From Tetracladium setigerum (lineage: Eukaryota > Ascomycota > Leotiomycetes > Helotiales), in NCBI GenBank assembly GCA_031472005.1, contig PZJY01000005.1, forward strand, positions 3,038,001 to 3,102,000: a DNA stretch of 64,000 bases, in the 5' to 3' direction. The notes beneath the pieces are model-generated. The model was not told the origin of the DNA. It saw only the letters and a list, made by a program, of their open reading frames with translations, and ran no database searches. Position 1 is the stretch's first letter, and every line of letters starts with the position of its first letter. The translations under genes were made by a program, and so were the position numbers. Positions 23,605-35,448 of the stretch are shown here, in pieces.

Positions 23605-24630
23605 GTCACCCCACCTCGATCGATTCGATAAATCAACGAGTCACGCATAATTGTGAAATATATATTTTTGCATCAAGAAACAAGCAACACAGAGAGGAAG
23701 GTGCATGGGAGAAGCGATTTCTCCACATCAGGTTCAAAGCGGCGTTCTTTTTTTTAATGGATGATTGGGTCAAACGACGACGAAATGCATGTGGAAAATT
23801 TCCCATTAAAGCAAGTGTAAATATAGTTTCAGGAAGTATCCAATTGGTTGGCCTTGTTTTTTTCTTGCTCGGTTTGGAACACAGCGCACCAACTTTTTAT
23901 GATCGAGAAATGCCTGATTCTGTATGTTCTGTATGTATTAAGTAGACTGACTAGCTTATTATGCAATTCGATGCGACACAAGAAGACTTTTTTAAACGTT
24001 TTCAAATCTCGCTTTCCTTGCTCTTCACTCCTGTTTACTTTTGCAATTATTTCCTGGATGTGTTGACGTTTATTTACCTGCTTTTCACTTTTTGATTGCT
24101 TTTGAATCACACTCTCACAGCTCTCGGCCGTCTCTATATAGGTAAGGCATACCTACTGTAGGCTGGAAGTAAGTGCCACGGCTACACGGCTACACTTCCT
24201 CACCCACGGAAACTGTGTCATCGTCGGTGTGCAGCTGTTGCCAGATGTTTATGTATGTTGTGCAGCCATGCCAGCAATGCATGCAGGACTTCGAACTTAA
24301 ACAGTACAGGATAGGTATATAATTTTGGCTACTCTCGCCGAGTGGCCTCTCTACATTGATGCTGATGGTGCGAAGTTGACGATTACCAACCCACGCACTG
24401 GATGAGCAGTTGATGCGACGATGCACAGTCTACGGAATTGTCGCATTTGATGCTGATGGATCGTAGGATTCGTGAAGAGATTAGCCATCTTCGAGCTATA
24501 TGGATGGGTAACCAGCAAGAGTTATTACCGTTTCTGTGTTGGTCACGTAACTACATCTGAGTTTCCACTAGTATTCCGCCGGCAACCTGCAACCATTTCG
24601 TTAACTAACAACAACTCGAAAACATATTGA
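23605..24630. other. intergenic, no gene seen
   Basis: 3' flank of the mannosyltransferase and AT-rich DNA. Short frames only. Confidence 0.55.
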
Positions 24631-25023
24631 ACGCCAGTCAGAATCATTAGCGCAATTATATCCACCAATAACACTAATCACTCCGCATTATTGGGTCTTC
24701 CAACAAATATACCTGGAATGATTTCGGATTTTGTTGCAGGGCCGGATGCTACTGCTGCTAGCGACTTCTTGCGCACTGCGGTCACATTAGACCGTAACAT
24801 GACCCTACTACTATTCGCAATCGAGGCAGACATTAGAGAATGGGAGCTCGACATATACCTCTCCGATGGAAATCGGGTGCTAGAAGCATTAAAGTCCATC
24901 GGTCGCGATCGTAGGGTTGAAATTTGTATTGTGAATGTCCGATTTGACGACCGGCGAGACCTTTTTCTGCTCAAAACTCCGCAATGTACTTTGGGACTGA
25001 TACTTTTTGTATGCAAAATGTGA
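24631..25023 (+). other. open frame of about 130 codons, possible gene fragment
   Basis: A stop-free plus-strand stretch whose first ATG is at 24718 (MISDFVAGPDATAASDF). Its residue pattern alternates hydrophobic and charged segments ('LLLFAIEADIREWELDIYL', 'VEICIVNVRFDDRRDLFLL') as real proteins do, but no family is recognised. The opposite strand is also open over most of the same bases. It may be an exon of an unmodelled gene, a relic, or chance. Confidence 0.2.
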
Positions 25024-26195
25024 CTCTGAAATCCGTCAAATGGATGCATTCAGCGAAAAATTCACAGCAAACTTTACTTTATTGTCGTTTTTATTTTGTT
25101 GTCGTTTTTGGGATGCACCCTCCACCACCACATCTCGACGATTCACCCAAATCACAGTCGTAGTCTCTACAGCTGTCGCTGGATGTCTGAGGATCGCAGC
25201 CAAGACTCGAAGCGCAACACAGAACACTGGTGGCAGAGGGGAAGAGAGTCATTGTTTTTGGGGGCGTCGTCGTTTTTGGCTGGTCGTCGTCTTTTTTTGG
25301 TGGTCGTCGTTGACATGCTCAGCTTTAGCAAACAAAAAGATTTAAATATCCTCTTGATTTATTTGCTGGCGCAATTCCATCCTGTACAGCCAAATCGTAC
25401 AACCGAAGATATTGAGGCAAGTCAAGGTAGTTCTCTGACACTTCTTTCGCGGTTCGCACATGTGAATCTTCTCACGCAAGTAATCATCCTCAAGTTCAAA
25501 ACGTTCTATCAAATTCTGTATTCTTTGCAGATCATGAATGTCCAAGAATTTGCCATGCAAAGTGGTGGCTCCGTCTTCTCTTATAGGTTGTTGTAGTGAG
25601 TCCTTCTGCACTATCGCATTGCAGGAACTTATCTTCGTCGCAGCAAGACATATTTTATATCCAATAAGTAACCCAAAGCTGAAGTTCTTCTTCGACTTTA
25701 AACATCTCGCTTTCTTTGTTTACCTACGTGTTCTCACTTTCATCATGTAAAGAAATACTTGGAGGGGTAAAAAAGTGATGTATCGGATGTCAACATCATA
25801 CCCCGCCACAATCATACTGTACTCGATCAAATTCGGCTGGAGAGAAGCAGGCTGAATTCCCTTTTTGAGTGAAGGGCTTGAAGGTAACATTCGCTTGGTG
25901 GTTTTCTGGAGTTTCTAGAATTTGCTTCGTAAATTGAGTTTTGGTACCTGATGTCATGTGGTGCTGAGGTTTTTGTTCGGGTTGGATAGATGGTGTTTTA
26001 GTGTTGATGGTTTAGATTTTTATGTTAAATCCATCGCATTGATATTGATATTTATTGATATTGGTAATTTATTGCTAATGATAGTGTCACATGTGTTCTA
26101 TTCATCGCTCTCTAAACATCATCTCGGGCAGTCATTATTCCACACTTTTATTATTCCGAACTCATTTATACCTTCATTCCCAGCTCCTAACTCAC
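25024..26195. other. intergenic, no gene seen
   Basis: AT-rich with TCGTCG-type short repeats around 25265-25310; no supported gene. Confidence 0.5.
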
Positions 26196-27223
26196 TCACA
26201 AGTACGCAACAGCACCGATCCCCAAACCCACCAACAATCCGGTAATCCCCACCTCCTCTCTCGCCGCAAAATTCCCCGTAACTTCTGGACGTGAAGAAGC
26301 AGTTCCAGAACCCGAGCCCGACGCACTCTGAGCTACAGTAGCAGATCCAGTAGCAGATCCAGTCGCAGATCCAGTCCCAGTACCCGTTCCATCAACCGCG
26401 TGAGTTGTCGAGGGGTATACGTAGGCCAATAAGTAACCCATCGGTATTTGTCCAACTCTGCAACCTGTTCGTCGCACTCCCCGTGATCTCGCCCAACAGT
26501 GGATTCTGCGTCTCCGTAGCAGTCCAGTAGCGACTCACGGCAGTGTCGTTAGGGAATTGATCCACGCCCAACGTAATCAATGGTGCCAACATCACAGAAG
26601 TGATATTTGCAGTGGGCAACAGATTTATTATGGGTTGGTAGGCTGGTGTAGGCAAGCATACTGCTGAGCTGAGGGATGCTAGAGTTGCGTCGGATTCTTC
26701 GAGCGTAAATCCCTCGTAGCCGTGTACGAGGTAGCATCTGGAACAGGCGTCGTTGGCTTGGAAGTAGCGTCCCTTGCAGAGACATTGCTGTTCGGCGGCG
26801 AAGTCATTCTCGGTCGTACCGTTTGCGACACAGGCGTGTAGAGCGTACATTCCCTGTTCGCAAGGGAAGATGGAGTTCCAGAGGCTGGTAAAGATCCTGG
26901 CGCTAGAGTGTGATTTCCGGTAGGTTTCATTGCTGTTGGCAGTTAGTCTAGGTTGTTTTCGAGAACAATGTATGTATAGACCCTTGGACAGGACAGGTTG
27001 AGAAAGAAAGGAGGATAGATGTGCAAAATCTTAGTCAGGGCGTCGTTGAGAAAGGCTGAACGTGAATGAAAACATACTTCAGGGTAGGATAGCACATTTC
27101 ACTAAGATATTTGCTAACTGGGTCATCGAGATCTCTGTTTTGAAGCACTGCATGCTCAAATCCCACAGTGAGGATAGGAAGCGCGAAGGACACGAAGGCG
27201 GCACCCAAGATTGATGTTCGCAT
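26196..27223 (-). CDS. secreted, probably GPI-anchored fungal protein (unknown function; one apparent frameshift)
   Basis: Exon 1 27223-27078, intron 26933-27077 (145 nt, GTATGT…CTAAC…CAG), exon 2 26932-26196. It starts with a signal peptide (MRTSILGAAFVSFALPILTV), then a Cys-rich domain containing 'FPCEQGMYALHACVANG', 'QQCLCKGRYFQANDACSRCY' and 'LGEITGSATNRLQSWTNTDG', a pattern seen in many fungal secreted proteins of unknown role. The end is a Thr/Gly/Ser linker (TGTGTGSATGSATGSAT) and a hydrophobic C-terminus (EVGITGLLVGLGIGAVAYL) as in GPI precursors. The domain and the tail are in different frames: the first meets a stop at 26392, and the second is one extra base away, near 26425-26440. 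Removing one base gives about 293 residues. Expected at the cell wall or plasma membrane. Confidence 0.75.
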
Positions 27224-28383
27224 GATGATAGTATTGATTCTCAGATGAGTGAATATGAACAGAACAGGAGATGAATAATTTGACCTAGGAATTATCGTTC
27301 ATCTTGTAGTCAAAAAAACAATCGACTCAACACCGAGTGCTTCTCAAGTGACGCGACCGTGCCTCTGCTACGCATTTTGAAAGCCTTGGTTCCCATTTAC
27401 CCGGTACAGATTAGCCATGTCATACGAGGAGCTTCGGTTCATCTCGCTTCTTATTTCATCAACCAAGCATCGATTATTGTGGCATTGCTCTTGACTTCTT
27501 GGACTGGCGCTAGGCAGATTGGAGGGAAATTTCCAAGGCAGTAAACGTTGCCACGATTGTTGAATTCAGCACGGATTTTGAAGGACTTCTTCCACCCCTG
27601 AACGCGATCGGAATCTGTGATGAGAGAGTTGTACGTCATCAGTTTGCGAGAAGAAGAATAATGTTTTGGAGGGTAGTATTCATTCTGGGATTTTAATAGC
27701 GACCACAAGGAGTTTTTGTTTGTTCTGGTTAGAGATCATCCTGCCTCTCGCTAGTTGTGGAATTCTACAACACACTAGTGCTTGTAATTCCCCAAATGTT
27801 AGCTTGTACAATATAAACCCAAAGAACTTGATAAGCATGTAAAACGAAAGTAAAAGTGACTTTTTCCCTTCTGGATAGCGGTCATCGGTAGAGTGAACGA
27901 TATCTGAGATATCGATGGACGTCTGCAAAGTAAAGTTGTCTAGCGTGTTGAATTTTAGCCACATGCAGGCAGCAACACGGGATCTTCACACTTTAGCTGC
28001 CGTGAAACCATTCTAAGATGCAGCTATCACATAAATGGAAAGATTCTTACCATTGCACCGGTTATTAATTACACCGCCATGTATATCTCTGTTGAAGTGA
28101 GTCAACATTGCGGGGTAATGCTTCACTCGTGCTATGAGGCTTGCTTTTGAGCTTTGGGAATTCAATCTCACAGATGTTGAATATGGGTATAAATAACCTT
28201 AGCTTTCACTTTTGGGAAATGTTAGATGTACATGATCAATTCCAGTTCTGTTGCCTGCAATCATTGATCGAAAGCAACGCCTCGAGAATTCAACACCCAC
28301 ACCACCCCAACCAGCTCAACTAAATAAACACTTGTTTATCAATCTCAAAACACAGCCATTACAAATATTATTCTACCGCAGCA
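27224..28383. other. intergenic, no gene seen
   Basis: Divergent promoters of the secreted protein (minus) and the VOC protein (plus). No supported coding sequence. Confidence 0.55.
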
Positions 28384-28943
28384 ATGACAGCTCAAATCAC
28401 ACCCTGCCTCTGGTTCAACGGCCAAGCTGAAGAAGCAGCCAAGTTCTACTGCGCCATCTTCAAAGACGGCAAAATCACCAGCACCAAACAGTATGTCTCT
28501 TTCCCCCCTCTCTTCATTCAAAACAATCGAACCACGTAACCTAACCTACACACAGTTACACCGAAGCCGGCAAAGAACACCACCAATTCCCCGTTGGTAG
28601 TGTCATGGTTGTTGCATTCACCATAAATGGAACCTCCTTCACCGCACTCAACGGCCCGCCAATCTACACTCCATCCGCAGCAGTTTCCTTCCAAATCTCC
28701 TGTGAGAATCAAGAAGAAGTCGACCATTACTGGGAGAAGCTTGGTGAGGGCGGTGATGCGAAGAAGAAGGTTTGTGGGTGGTTGGAGGATAAGTTCAAGG
28801 TCAATTGGCAGGTTATTCCGAAGCAGCTGAATGAGTATATGAGTGCTGGTGGGGAGAAGGCTACGAGGGTTAGCGCAGCTATGATGGGGATGACGAAGTT
28901 GGATGTTGAGGGGTTGAAGAAGGCTTCTGAGGAACAGGAATGA
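28384..28943 (+). CDS. VOC/glyoxalase-fold protein of the PhnB / 3-demethylubiquinone-methyltransferase-like type
   Basis: Exons 28384-28490 and 28556-28943 (65-nt intron, GTATGT…CTAAC…CACAG) encode 164 residues. The N-terminus 'ITPCLWFNGQAEEAAKFY' with 'TSFTALNGPPIYTPSAAVSF' and 'NQEEVDHYWEKLGEGG' is the standard signature of the 'PhnB-like' VOC family, small metal-binding proteins with paired beta-alpha-beta-beta-beta units. Despite database names, they are not shown to be methyltransferases. No targeting peptide; cytosolic is likely. Complete for the family's usual 150-170 residues. Substrate unknown. Confidence 0.93.
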
Positions 28944-29367
28944 TGAGTTGGAAGGGCGTGGTTTTCCAAGTAGTCCTGGAATGGGCATCGGTGGTTTTTG
29001 CGGATGAGTCTTTCATAATAAAGATTGTGTTTACTTGGTTGAACTCAGAATTGACCACAACGTTTGAAAAGGGAATAAGTCAAATTCAAAGTTAACATAA
29101 TATCTGCTCAATATACGCATAATTGTGTAACAAGCCTAGTAAGGGTTCGGAATTTAGCAATACTCACGAGTTGATCAACCGAGAGAAGCGCTGTATATCA
29201 AATATGTCTTTGTTTAATTTGTATTACCAAAAAAACCCCCGATTGAAGATCATCCACTTGCGCAAACTCAAGTACTCAAATTATAGAAACACGATAAAGA
29301 AAAGCGTGGCAAAACACGCCAAGGTTCTGCAAAAATACTAAGATGGAGCCCAAAAAACACAAAAAAT
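28944..29367. other. intergenic, no gene seen
   Basis: AT-rich spacer before the tRNA-Val pair; one 72-codon frame with a lysine-rich end has no support. Confidence 0.5.
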
Positions 29368-29459
29368 TGATCCAACTGAGGATTGAACTCAGGACCTTGT
29401 CCGATCGACTTCCAAAGAAGTTGTTAAGGACACGTGATAACCAACTACACCATCGGACC
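29368..29459 (-). tRNA. tRNA-Val (AAC), with 18-nt intron
   Basis: Reading the minus strand from 29459: acceptor GGTCCGA pairs with TTGGATC (two G-U pairs), anticodon stem TGTCC/GGACA, loop TTAACA…C with anticodon AAC, T stem CTGAG/CTCAG with loop TTCAATC, discriminator A. An 18-nt intron sits one base after the anticodon, the canonical place. The mature length is 74 nt. Two G-U pairs in the acceptor stem are unusual but the arms all close. Confidence 0.85.
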
Positions 29460-29537
29460 AATTGTTGAAGTCAGAGCTGCGTATTTGATGTTATAAAGAA
29501 AGTTGTTGGTATATTGGGTGGGTAAAAGCAAAAAGTT

Positions 29538-29643
29538 TGATCCAACTGAGGATTGAACTCAGGACCTTGTCCGATTGAAACAGGGACTTTCTGAAGAAAG
29601 CAAACTGTTAAGGACACGTGATAACCAACTACACCATCGGACC
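29538..29643 (-). tRNA. tRNA-Val (AAC), second copy, with 32-nt intron
   Basis: The 74 mature bases are identical to those of the copy at 29368-29459, but the intron at the same position is 32 nt and unrelated in sequence. The two genes are 78 bp apart in the same orientation, a tandem duplication in which only the intron has diverged. Confidence 0.85.
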
Positions 29644-30699
29644 ATTTGTTGAAGTAAGGACTGCGTAATTGCGATCAAATGTGTGCTTGTGGGTCGTGGT
29701 GTGGACAAATTTGCTAATCCGGAAAAGCTTTTGCCTCATAACGTGAATGGCACTCAATTTTTTCATGTAATTCAGAACCATTGTTTTCTGGCACTTCAAA
29801 ACTATCTGATTATTACGCATACTTATTATTAAGCAAACTGCTGTTGTAGTAAAGAAGCTTGTTTTGATTGTGTGCATTTTTCCAGTGTCGCCAAGGCTTC
29901 ACAAAAAATTTCAAACTCACTTCTAGCAACCCTAAGAGCCGTGTATAGCAACGCAAAGGCATGATAATGTTTACCGAATTGCTTTCTGAATCCCATTTTC
30001 TTTCATCGAGAAAGATTTCTGTTTCCAAGCTTGCACTCCCTGTCAGATCCAAAAACTTCCATGCATTCGTCGGCGAGCATTTGATTACTGTGCAGCGAGG
30101 CGCTCAGGATGTTCCTTTTCGACATAATACTTTTGCAATACCTCTAATTTTTTCAGACCTGGAGATAAATTCTACTAGTTTCAAAGATTTCTCGTTGATA
30201 CCGTTTGTTCTACGCTGTTTGCAGGTTCATGGCGGTCAAACTTTTAAAGTGTTGTGCACACCCTCCCGGAATGCCCTGAATAATCTTGGATTTGTAAAGC
30301 TTGATAGATTTCGCTATTGAATTTCGCGATACCGTTGATTTTCATGTCTTTCACTATTTACCTATCTTTGATGGAATTGATCCATGACTGTTTTGTGCGA
30401 ATGTCCTTGAAAGGGGGAAAAAAAACCTTGCAATTCCCATCTACTCTTTGTGCAGGAGAGAGTTGTTTGCGATAAATCATAGACTGAAGTAAATCAAAAG
30501 AATAATTCCCCACGAAGCATTATTACCGTTTCGTTGCATCCCAAAGCCAGAGGCAAATAAATCCATTCCAGCAGTCTTTAATTTCCCACAAAAATATAAT
30601 AGTAAGGGAAAAATGCAAAAAAGAGATTTGCGCTTCTGAGCTTATTAGCTCAGGCGTTGGGAGAATGTGTATTGTAGGATAACGTTAATCATCTTCAAT
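29644..30699. other. intergenic, no gene supported
   Basis: Between tRNA-Val and tRNA-Lys. One plus-strand frame of 119 codons (29961-30320, starting MIMFTELLSESHF) has mixed hydrophobic/charged composition but matches no family I know and has no obvious partner exons. Confidence 0.45.
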
Positions 30700-30792
30700 A
30701 GCCCAACGCGGGGGTCGAACCCGCAACCTTCTGATGACTTTTGATGCTCGCACATTAAGAGTCAGACGCTCTACCGATTGAGCTAGCCGGGC
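30700..30792 (-). tRNA. tRNA-Lys (CTT), with 20-nt intron
   Basis: From 30792 on the minus strand: GCCCGGC acceptor pairs with GTTGGGC (two G-U), D arm GCTCAATCGGTAGAGC, anticodon stem TCTGA/TCAGA, loop with anticodon CTT, intron of about 20 nt after position 37, variable AGGTT, T arm GCGGG TTCGACC CCCGC. All invariant positions fit a eukaryotic tRNA-Lys. Confidence 0.95.
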
Positions 30793-31995
30793 GGGCTTTT
30801 GCTGCTTGTTGAGACCCGAACACCTTATTTCATTTCATATTTGAAGAGTTTTGTTTGGTGCGGGTTGGTGCTGGTTTGGGAAGGAACGAGGTCGTTCGTG
30901 AATCGTGACCACCCGTTATGTGGGGACGCAGACTTTTTTTCTCACCTTGTCTCGCGATGAGATGGGAGGGTGAGGGACGAGGGTCTATGCTTCTTTGGCT
31001 GGCCTTTTGGTTTATGATATGGATGTGAATTTGAGAGAGATGCGTTTTGTATTTGGATTTGCAAAGTAAATTTATTATTCTGATTTCTTTATCTTGTAAT
31101 AGATAAATACTATTTCACTACCTATGTTCAACGACCCAACGCGTACCAGAACCATCATCTAAACCTTTCAACGAACCCATCACTGCATTTCTTTCGACAT
31201 TCCAACTCTCGGAGCCATATCAGCAGAATATATTGACACCAAGACGGCGATATGGACTCTGAAAGGAATCCTGTAGAACTCGACAAATATCCTCTTTGCT
31301 AGAATACACCTAGAGCCTCTTCGCTCGCAACATCCACATTGGATACTTCCTCCTCCATTATCAGCAAAGATCCCCTAGCACCTCCTTAGGCCATCTCAGG
31401 ACTAAGTTCGAGTGCCATGGTTGAGATTGAGTATGGAAGTAACGAGCCTCAGAAAAACCGACCTGCTCAAACTTCGAGTCATACGGTAGAACAGATGGCT
31501 CACTTTAAGCCAGCTTTTGAATTCAGCCTGAAGATTTGCTTCCAATCCAGGCTCTCTTCCTTATAAGATTGAAGGAATGGAAACGTGCACAACTCCCAAG
31601 TTCCAAAACTCCGATGATTCTTAGAGAGAAAACACGCAATATAACCTCCTAGACGTGGAAATAAAAACGTAACAAAACAGATTGACACTTTCTGCCCTTT
31701 CTAAAACCCGCACAAGATACAGAGCTCTAAAGCAGCACACTCGCGCACTCGATAGCCCACGGGCAACCATGAAAATTAACGGCCAAAGAAATACAAATTC
31801 CAAGCAACAGTTTCGAGATGGGGAAAGAAACGGTATATCTAGCTTTGTCTTTTGTGATCCTCTCTCTTTTGCCTATCATACATAGATGTACAATCATAGT
31901 TACAATTCCCTCAACGCCATTTACGCTGTCTTCTACTGCCTTTGGCTAAAGCACTCCTTCTATAATTTCTCAACCACCTCGATGTACGTACGCCT
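30793..31995. other. intergenic, no gene seen
   Basis: 1.2 kb without a credible frame; the right end is the 3' flank of the mitochondrial uS12 gene. Confidence 0.55.
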
Positions 31996-32757
31996 CTATT
32001 CTGAAGAGACGGCGGCCTTCTTCGGCTTCTTGGTGCCGTATTTCGATCGACTCGTGGCTCTGTTTCCAACACCACCCTAAATCACCACGTATTAGCCACA
32101 ATTCTTCCAGGTTCTCCTCTCCATCTCAATCCACCATTTTTTCTCTTCCCACTCTCAACCCCCAATTCCCATTCCCATTTCCACCCCTCCCGAAACCCCA
32201 TTCCCCCAAAACATCCCAAAAGACAACAAAACTCACCAAATCCATAGCCCCCCTAACCAAATGATACCTCACACCAGGACAATCCTGACTTCTCCCACCC
32301 CTAACCAACACCACACTATGCTGCTGCACATTATGTCCCTCCCCGGGAATATAAGCCGTAATGACTCTCCCCGTACTCAACTTCACCCTCGCAGTCTTCC
32401 GCTCTGCCGAATTAGGTTTCTTGGGCTTGGTGATGCCGACTTTCACGCAGACGCCCTTCAGTGCTGGGGCGAGGACGTCGCGGAGGGCGGGGGAGACGGC
32501 GTGGCGCGCGCGTTTGGATTTTCGGCAGCCCTGGAGGTTAGGGAAGAGGAGATGTTAGAGAGTTTGTGTGTGAAAGAAGGGGGGGAGGGCAAAGGGAGAC
32601 TTACTCGGATGACTTGCATGAGGGTTGATGAGAGCGCTGGGCTGGAGGAGAAATTGCGGCGGAGGGATGGGGGTGGTAGGGTTGGTTTGGCGAGGATTGA
32701 GGTGAGTGGTGTTCGGATTGAGGGCGCGAACAGCCGCGAGAGGATGGAGACTGGCAT
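31996..32757 (-). CDS. mrps12: mitochondrial small-subunit ribosomal protein uS12m
   Basis: Exons 32757-32605, 32530-32237 and 32076-31996 (introns 74 and 159 nt, all GT-AG) encode 175 residues. Residues 1-50 form a mitochondrial presequence (Arg/Ser-rich, few acids: 'SLRRNFSSSPALSSTLMQVI'). The uS12 core follows: 'ALKGVCVKVGITKPKKPNSA', 'RKTARVKLSTGRVITAYIPG', 'EGHNVQQHSVVLVRGGRSQD' and 'CPGVRYHLVRGAMDL', then the last exon 'GGVGNRATSRSKYGTKKPKK'. The PNSA and PGVRYH segments carry the decoding-site residues. A nuclear gene for the mitoribosome. Complete; all joins conserve the family sequence. Confidence 0.97.
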
Positions 32758-33284
32758 TGTGGCGGTTGCTGGTGTTGTGAGGTCTGGTTGATGAAGCTTG
32801 GATTCAAGATTTGGAGATGTCGGTACCATCACGTGATTATCAGTAACCAAAGGGAGGATGATTTGGAAAATTCCGTAATATTGTGCTACTTATAAGATCA
32901 AGCGTTTGTAATTAATCATAAGAATGGTTTTTAGAAGAGAGAATCGAACGTTATGATTTGCGAAGTGGAAAGGAAACTGATTCTCTAGCATGCACACTCA
33001 TATGTGATGTTTGCGCAACGCAACCTTAGAACTGGCTGGCATTGTCAGAACTACTACACCGAGAAAGTAAGCTAGATTATAACTCGTTGAAAGCTGAAAG
33101 CGTAGATATTGGCTATTCTAGCCGTGGGAATAGTTTTGTGGGGCCTTGTTGGCATGTTTCCAATTTCACAGACAGGTGAACGACACGAAAAGGTCGAGAA
33201 GTGTTTTTCAATTCAAGGTACATTTATATTTTAGACGGAATTCTCTGGACAAGCCCATCCCCAAATAACTTACTTACAGCCAAT
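32758..33284. other. intergenic, promoter of uS12m and 3' flank of MFS gene
   Basis: No coding signal. Confidence 0.55.
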
Positions 33285-34948
33285 TCAAACAGCGGACTCC
33301 CTTTGTCTGCTTCTCAGCTTAATCCTCCCACCCGTCCAAACCAGCGTTGCAAACCCACCAACACCACTCAACAAACCCAAAGACCAACTCATCGTCCCCC
33401 ATCCCGCCTTATCCACCACAAAACCAGCCCAAAGCGGACCTACCATCGACCCACAAGCAAAAGCACAATTGAACAATCCAAACCCTTGAGCTGCCGCACC
33501 TCTCTTGCCCAAACTCCCTGGCCTGGTCCGTTCTTCCACCGTAAGAGTATGGTCGATCTCAGCCATCAATGGAGCAGCTACCAGAGTCAAACAACAGCCT
33601 ATGATTGTGAGTAGTGCGCAGAGTAAGACTTTGTGATTGATGGAATTGTCGGTGACAAGACGAAGGAGAACCCAGAATGGGAGAGCGCCAATGAATCCTG
33701 TGGATATGATCGCTCTCGAACCAAGTTTATCAGACATGTGTCCAACGACAGGCGAGAATAGCGCCGGTACGACAATACAGATGAAAATCAGACCAGCAGC
33801 TGTCGGGCCCCAGTGAAATGTTTCCTTGACGAAGAGCGGAACAACTGCTTCAAATGAAGTAAGGGATGTTGCGTTGACGAAGCAGCCAAATAATGCAGCA
33901 AGCAAGCGTGGATATCGTAGTAGAGTGATTATTGGTGGTAGACGCTTTAACCACTTTGATTCTGTGCTATTATCTGACTCCGATGTGACTGGTGTTCCGG
34001 ATTTTTCTTCTTTTGACTCCATGGTATTTGAAACTGGATTGATTTCGCCGTTTGGTGCTTCTGGGCTCATTGGTGGACTTGCAACGTCGACATCAGATTG
34101 TTGTGTCCATTGTTCTGCAATACGTTTTTCAATCATGATCAGGCGGAGACATATGTCGAGACCAATAATGGCAAATCCCATCCCAAATACAGCGTAATAT
34201 CCAGCCCGCTCATACACAACACCTCCAAGAAGAGGTCCTGCAACAGATGCGACGCTACAACCAGAAGCAACGTATCCCCTGTTCACCAGAGTTAGCAGTA
34301 TGTAAGGAGAAGCAGGACCTCGATCTTGGGAATTCCGATTACTCTTGAAAACAAGGCCCTAGAACTTGATATCCCAGGATTTTCAGATCTGTACTTACAT
34401 TGCCTGGCCAATTTCCTCCCCTGGTACCGTATCAGACATCAACGCCAATCCGACTGTCCACACCACCGAAGCCGATAAGCCTTGAAGAATTCTCCCAGCC
34501 AAAAGCATAGGAAGACCTTTCCCAAAACACAACATGACAGTTGCTCCAGCCAATGCAATTAGACCGAGGAGAAGGGGCATGCGGCGAGAGGTCTGTCTAT
34601 CTGCATAATAGCCAGAGACTAGACTTCCAACACCAAGAGCACCTCCATATACGGAGAGAAAGGTTGCAGTCCATTTTTGAATGTCCTCTTCTTGTACATT
34701 GGCTCGGTTTCCAAGCGCAAAGGGGAGAATGGGAACTACGACTGAATACAGAAAGATATCCTAATTCGATATCAGTGGGAGCGCAGAAAAGGGGGTTCTT
34801 GCAGATAAAGAAGTACCGTAAAAACAGCAAGCGTAATGGTCGAAATGATCAAAGTTTTAGAGGACCGGAACTCCAAAAAATGAGGGGGTTTAGCATTTCC
34901 AACACGCTTGCCACTGAGGAAGTCGTTAATGCTCGTAGCTGAGAACAT
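33285..34948 (-). CDS. major facilitator superfamily transporter (DHA1-like)
   Basis: Exons 34948-34817, 34760-34399 and 34278-33285 (introns 56 and 120 nt) encode 495 residues with 12 predicted helices. The motif-A loop between helices 2 and 3 reads 'SGYYADRQTSRRMPLLLG'; helix 4 has 'GRILQGLSASVVWTVGLALM' and helix 5 the antiporter-like 'GYVASGCSVASVAGPLLGGV' (motif C type). A hydrophilic loop of about 70 residues separates the two halves. This is the fungal drug:H+ antiporter-1 group close to vesicular amine transporters. Substrate cannot be read from sequence. The second intron joins 'GEEIGQAM' to 'GYVASG', restoring helix 5 exactly. Confidence 0.93.
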
Positions 34949-35448
34949 GGTCCAGCTTTAGAAATCTGGATTTATGTCCAATATTTAAGTTGAATCAACC
35001 TGAGTGAAAGGACGAGACAAAACAAATGAACAGTGACAAACGGAGTAAGAAACAGAGCAAGAAGTGGGGGGAGATATGTGACTTCATATACTGCGAAGTT
35101 CTTCCCCAGCACATAAAATGCAGAACGCCGCCTCCAACTTACCAATCCCAATTCCTCGGGCTTTGCATGAGAGGGAGGATGCTCCGTAGGAACGGTGACA
35201 GGCTTGTTCGTTTGCCCAGACTTTTCTCGTATCCAATGACCGTTTCCAGCTAGACACCTACTTGTGACTTAGGGCTTGGCGTCTTTCTGCACGTGTGGCG
35301 CTAGGCCGCACGCATCAGCGGTCTGTTGTTTAGTCATCCAAAGCGGCAGAAAAAAAGTTACGATAAGATTGAAATTCTCGAGCTCTTCATCCTCTTCTTC
35401 CTCCTCCTTCTTCTTTAATAATTTCTCAACCACCCAAACTCCCTTCCA
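34949..35448. promoter_or_regulatory. divergent promoter region MFS / DBP10
   Basis: 500 bp between head-to-head starts; the part next to DBP10 contains a CTT/CTC-rich tract (35386-35416), common in fungal housekeeping promoters and leaders. Confidence 0.5.

Noticed and set aside
28518..28988. 156-codon minus-strand frame opposite the VOC gene
   Set aside because: Antisense to the conserved second exon.
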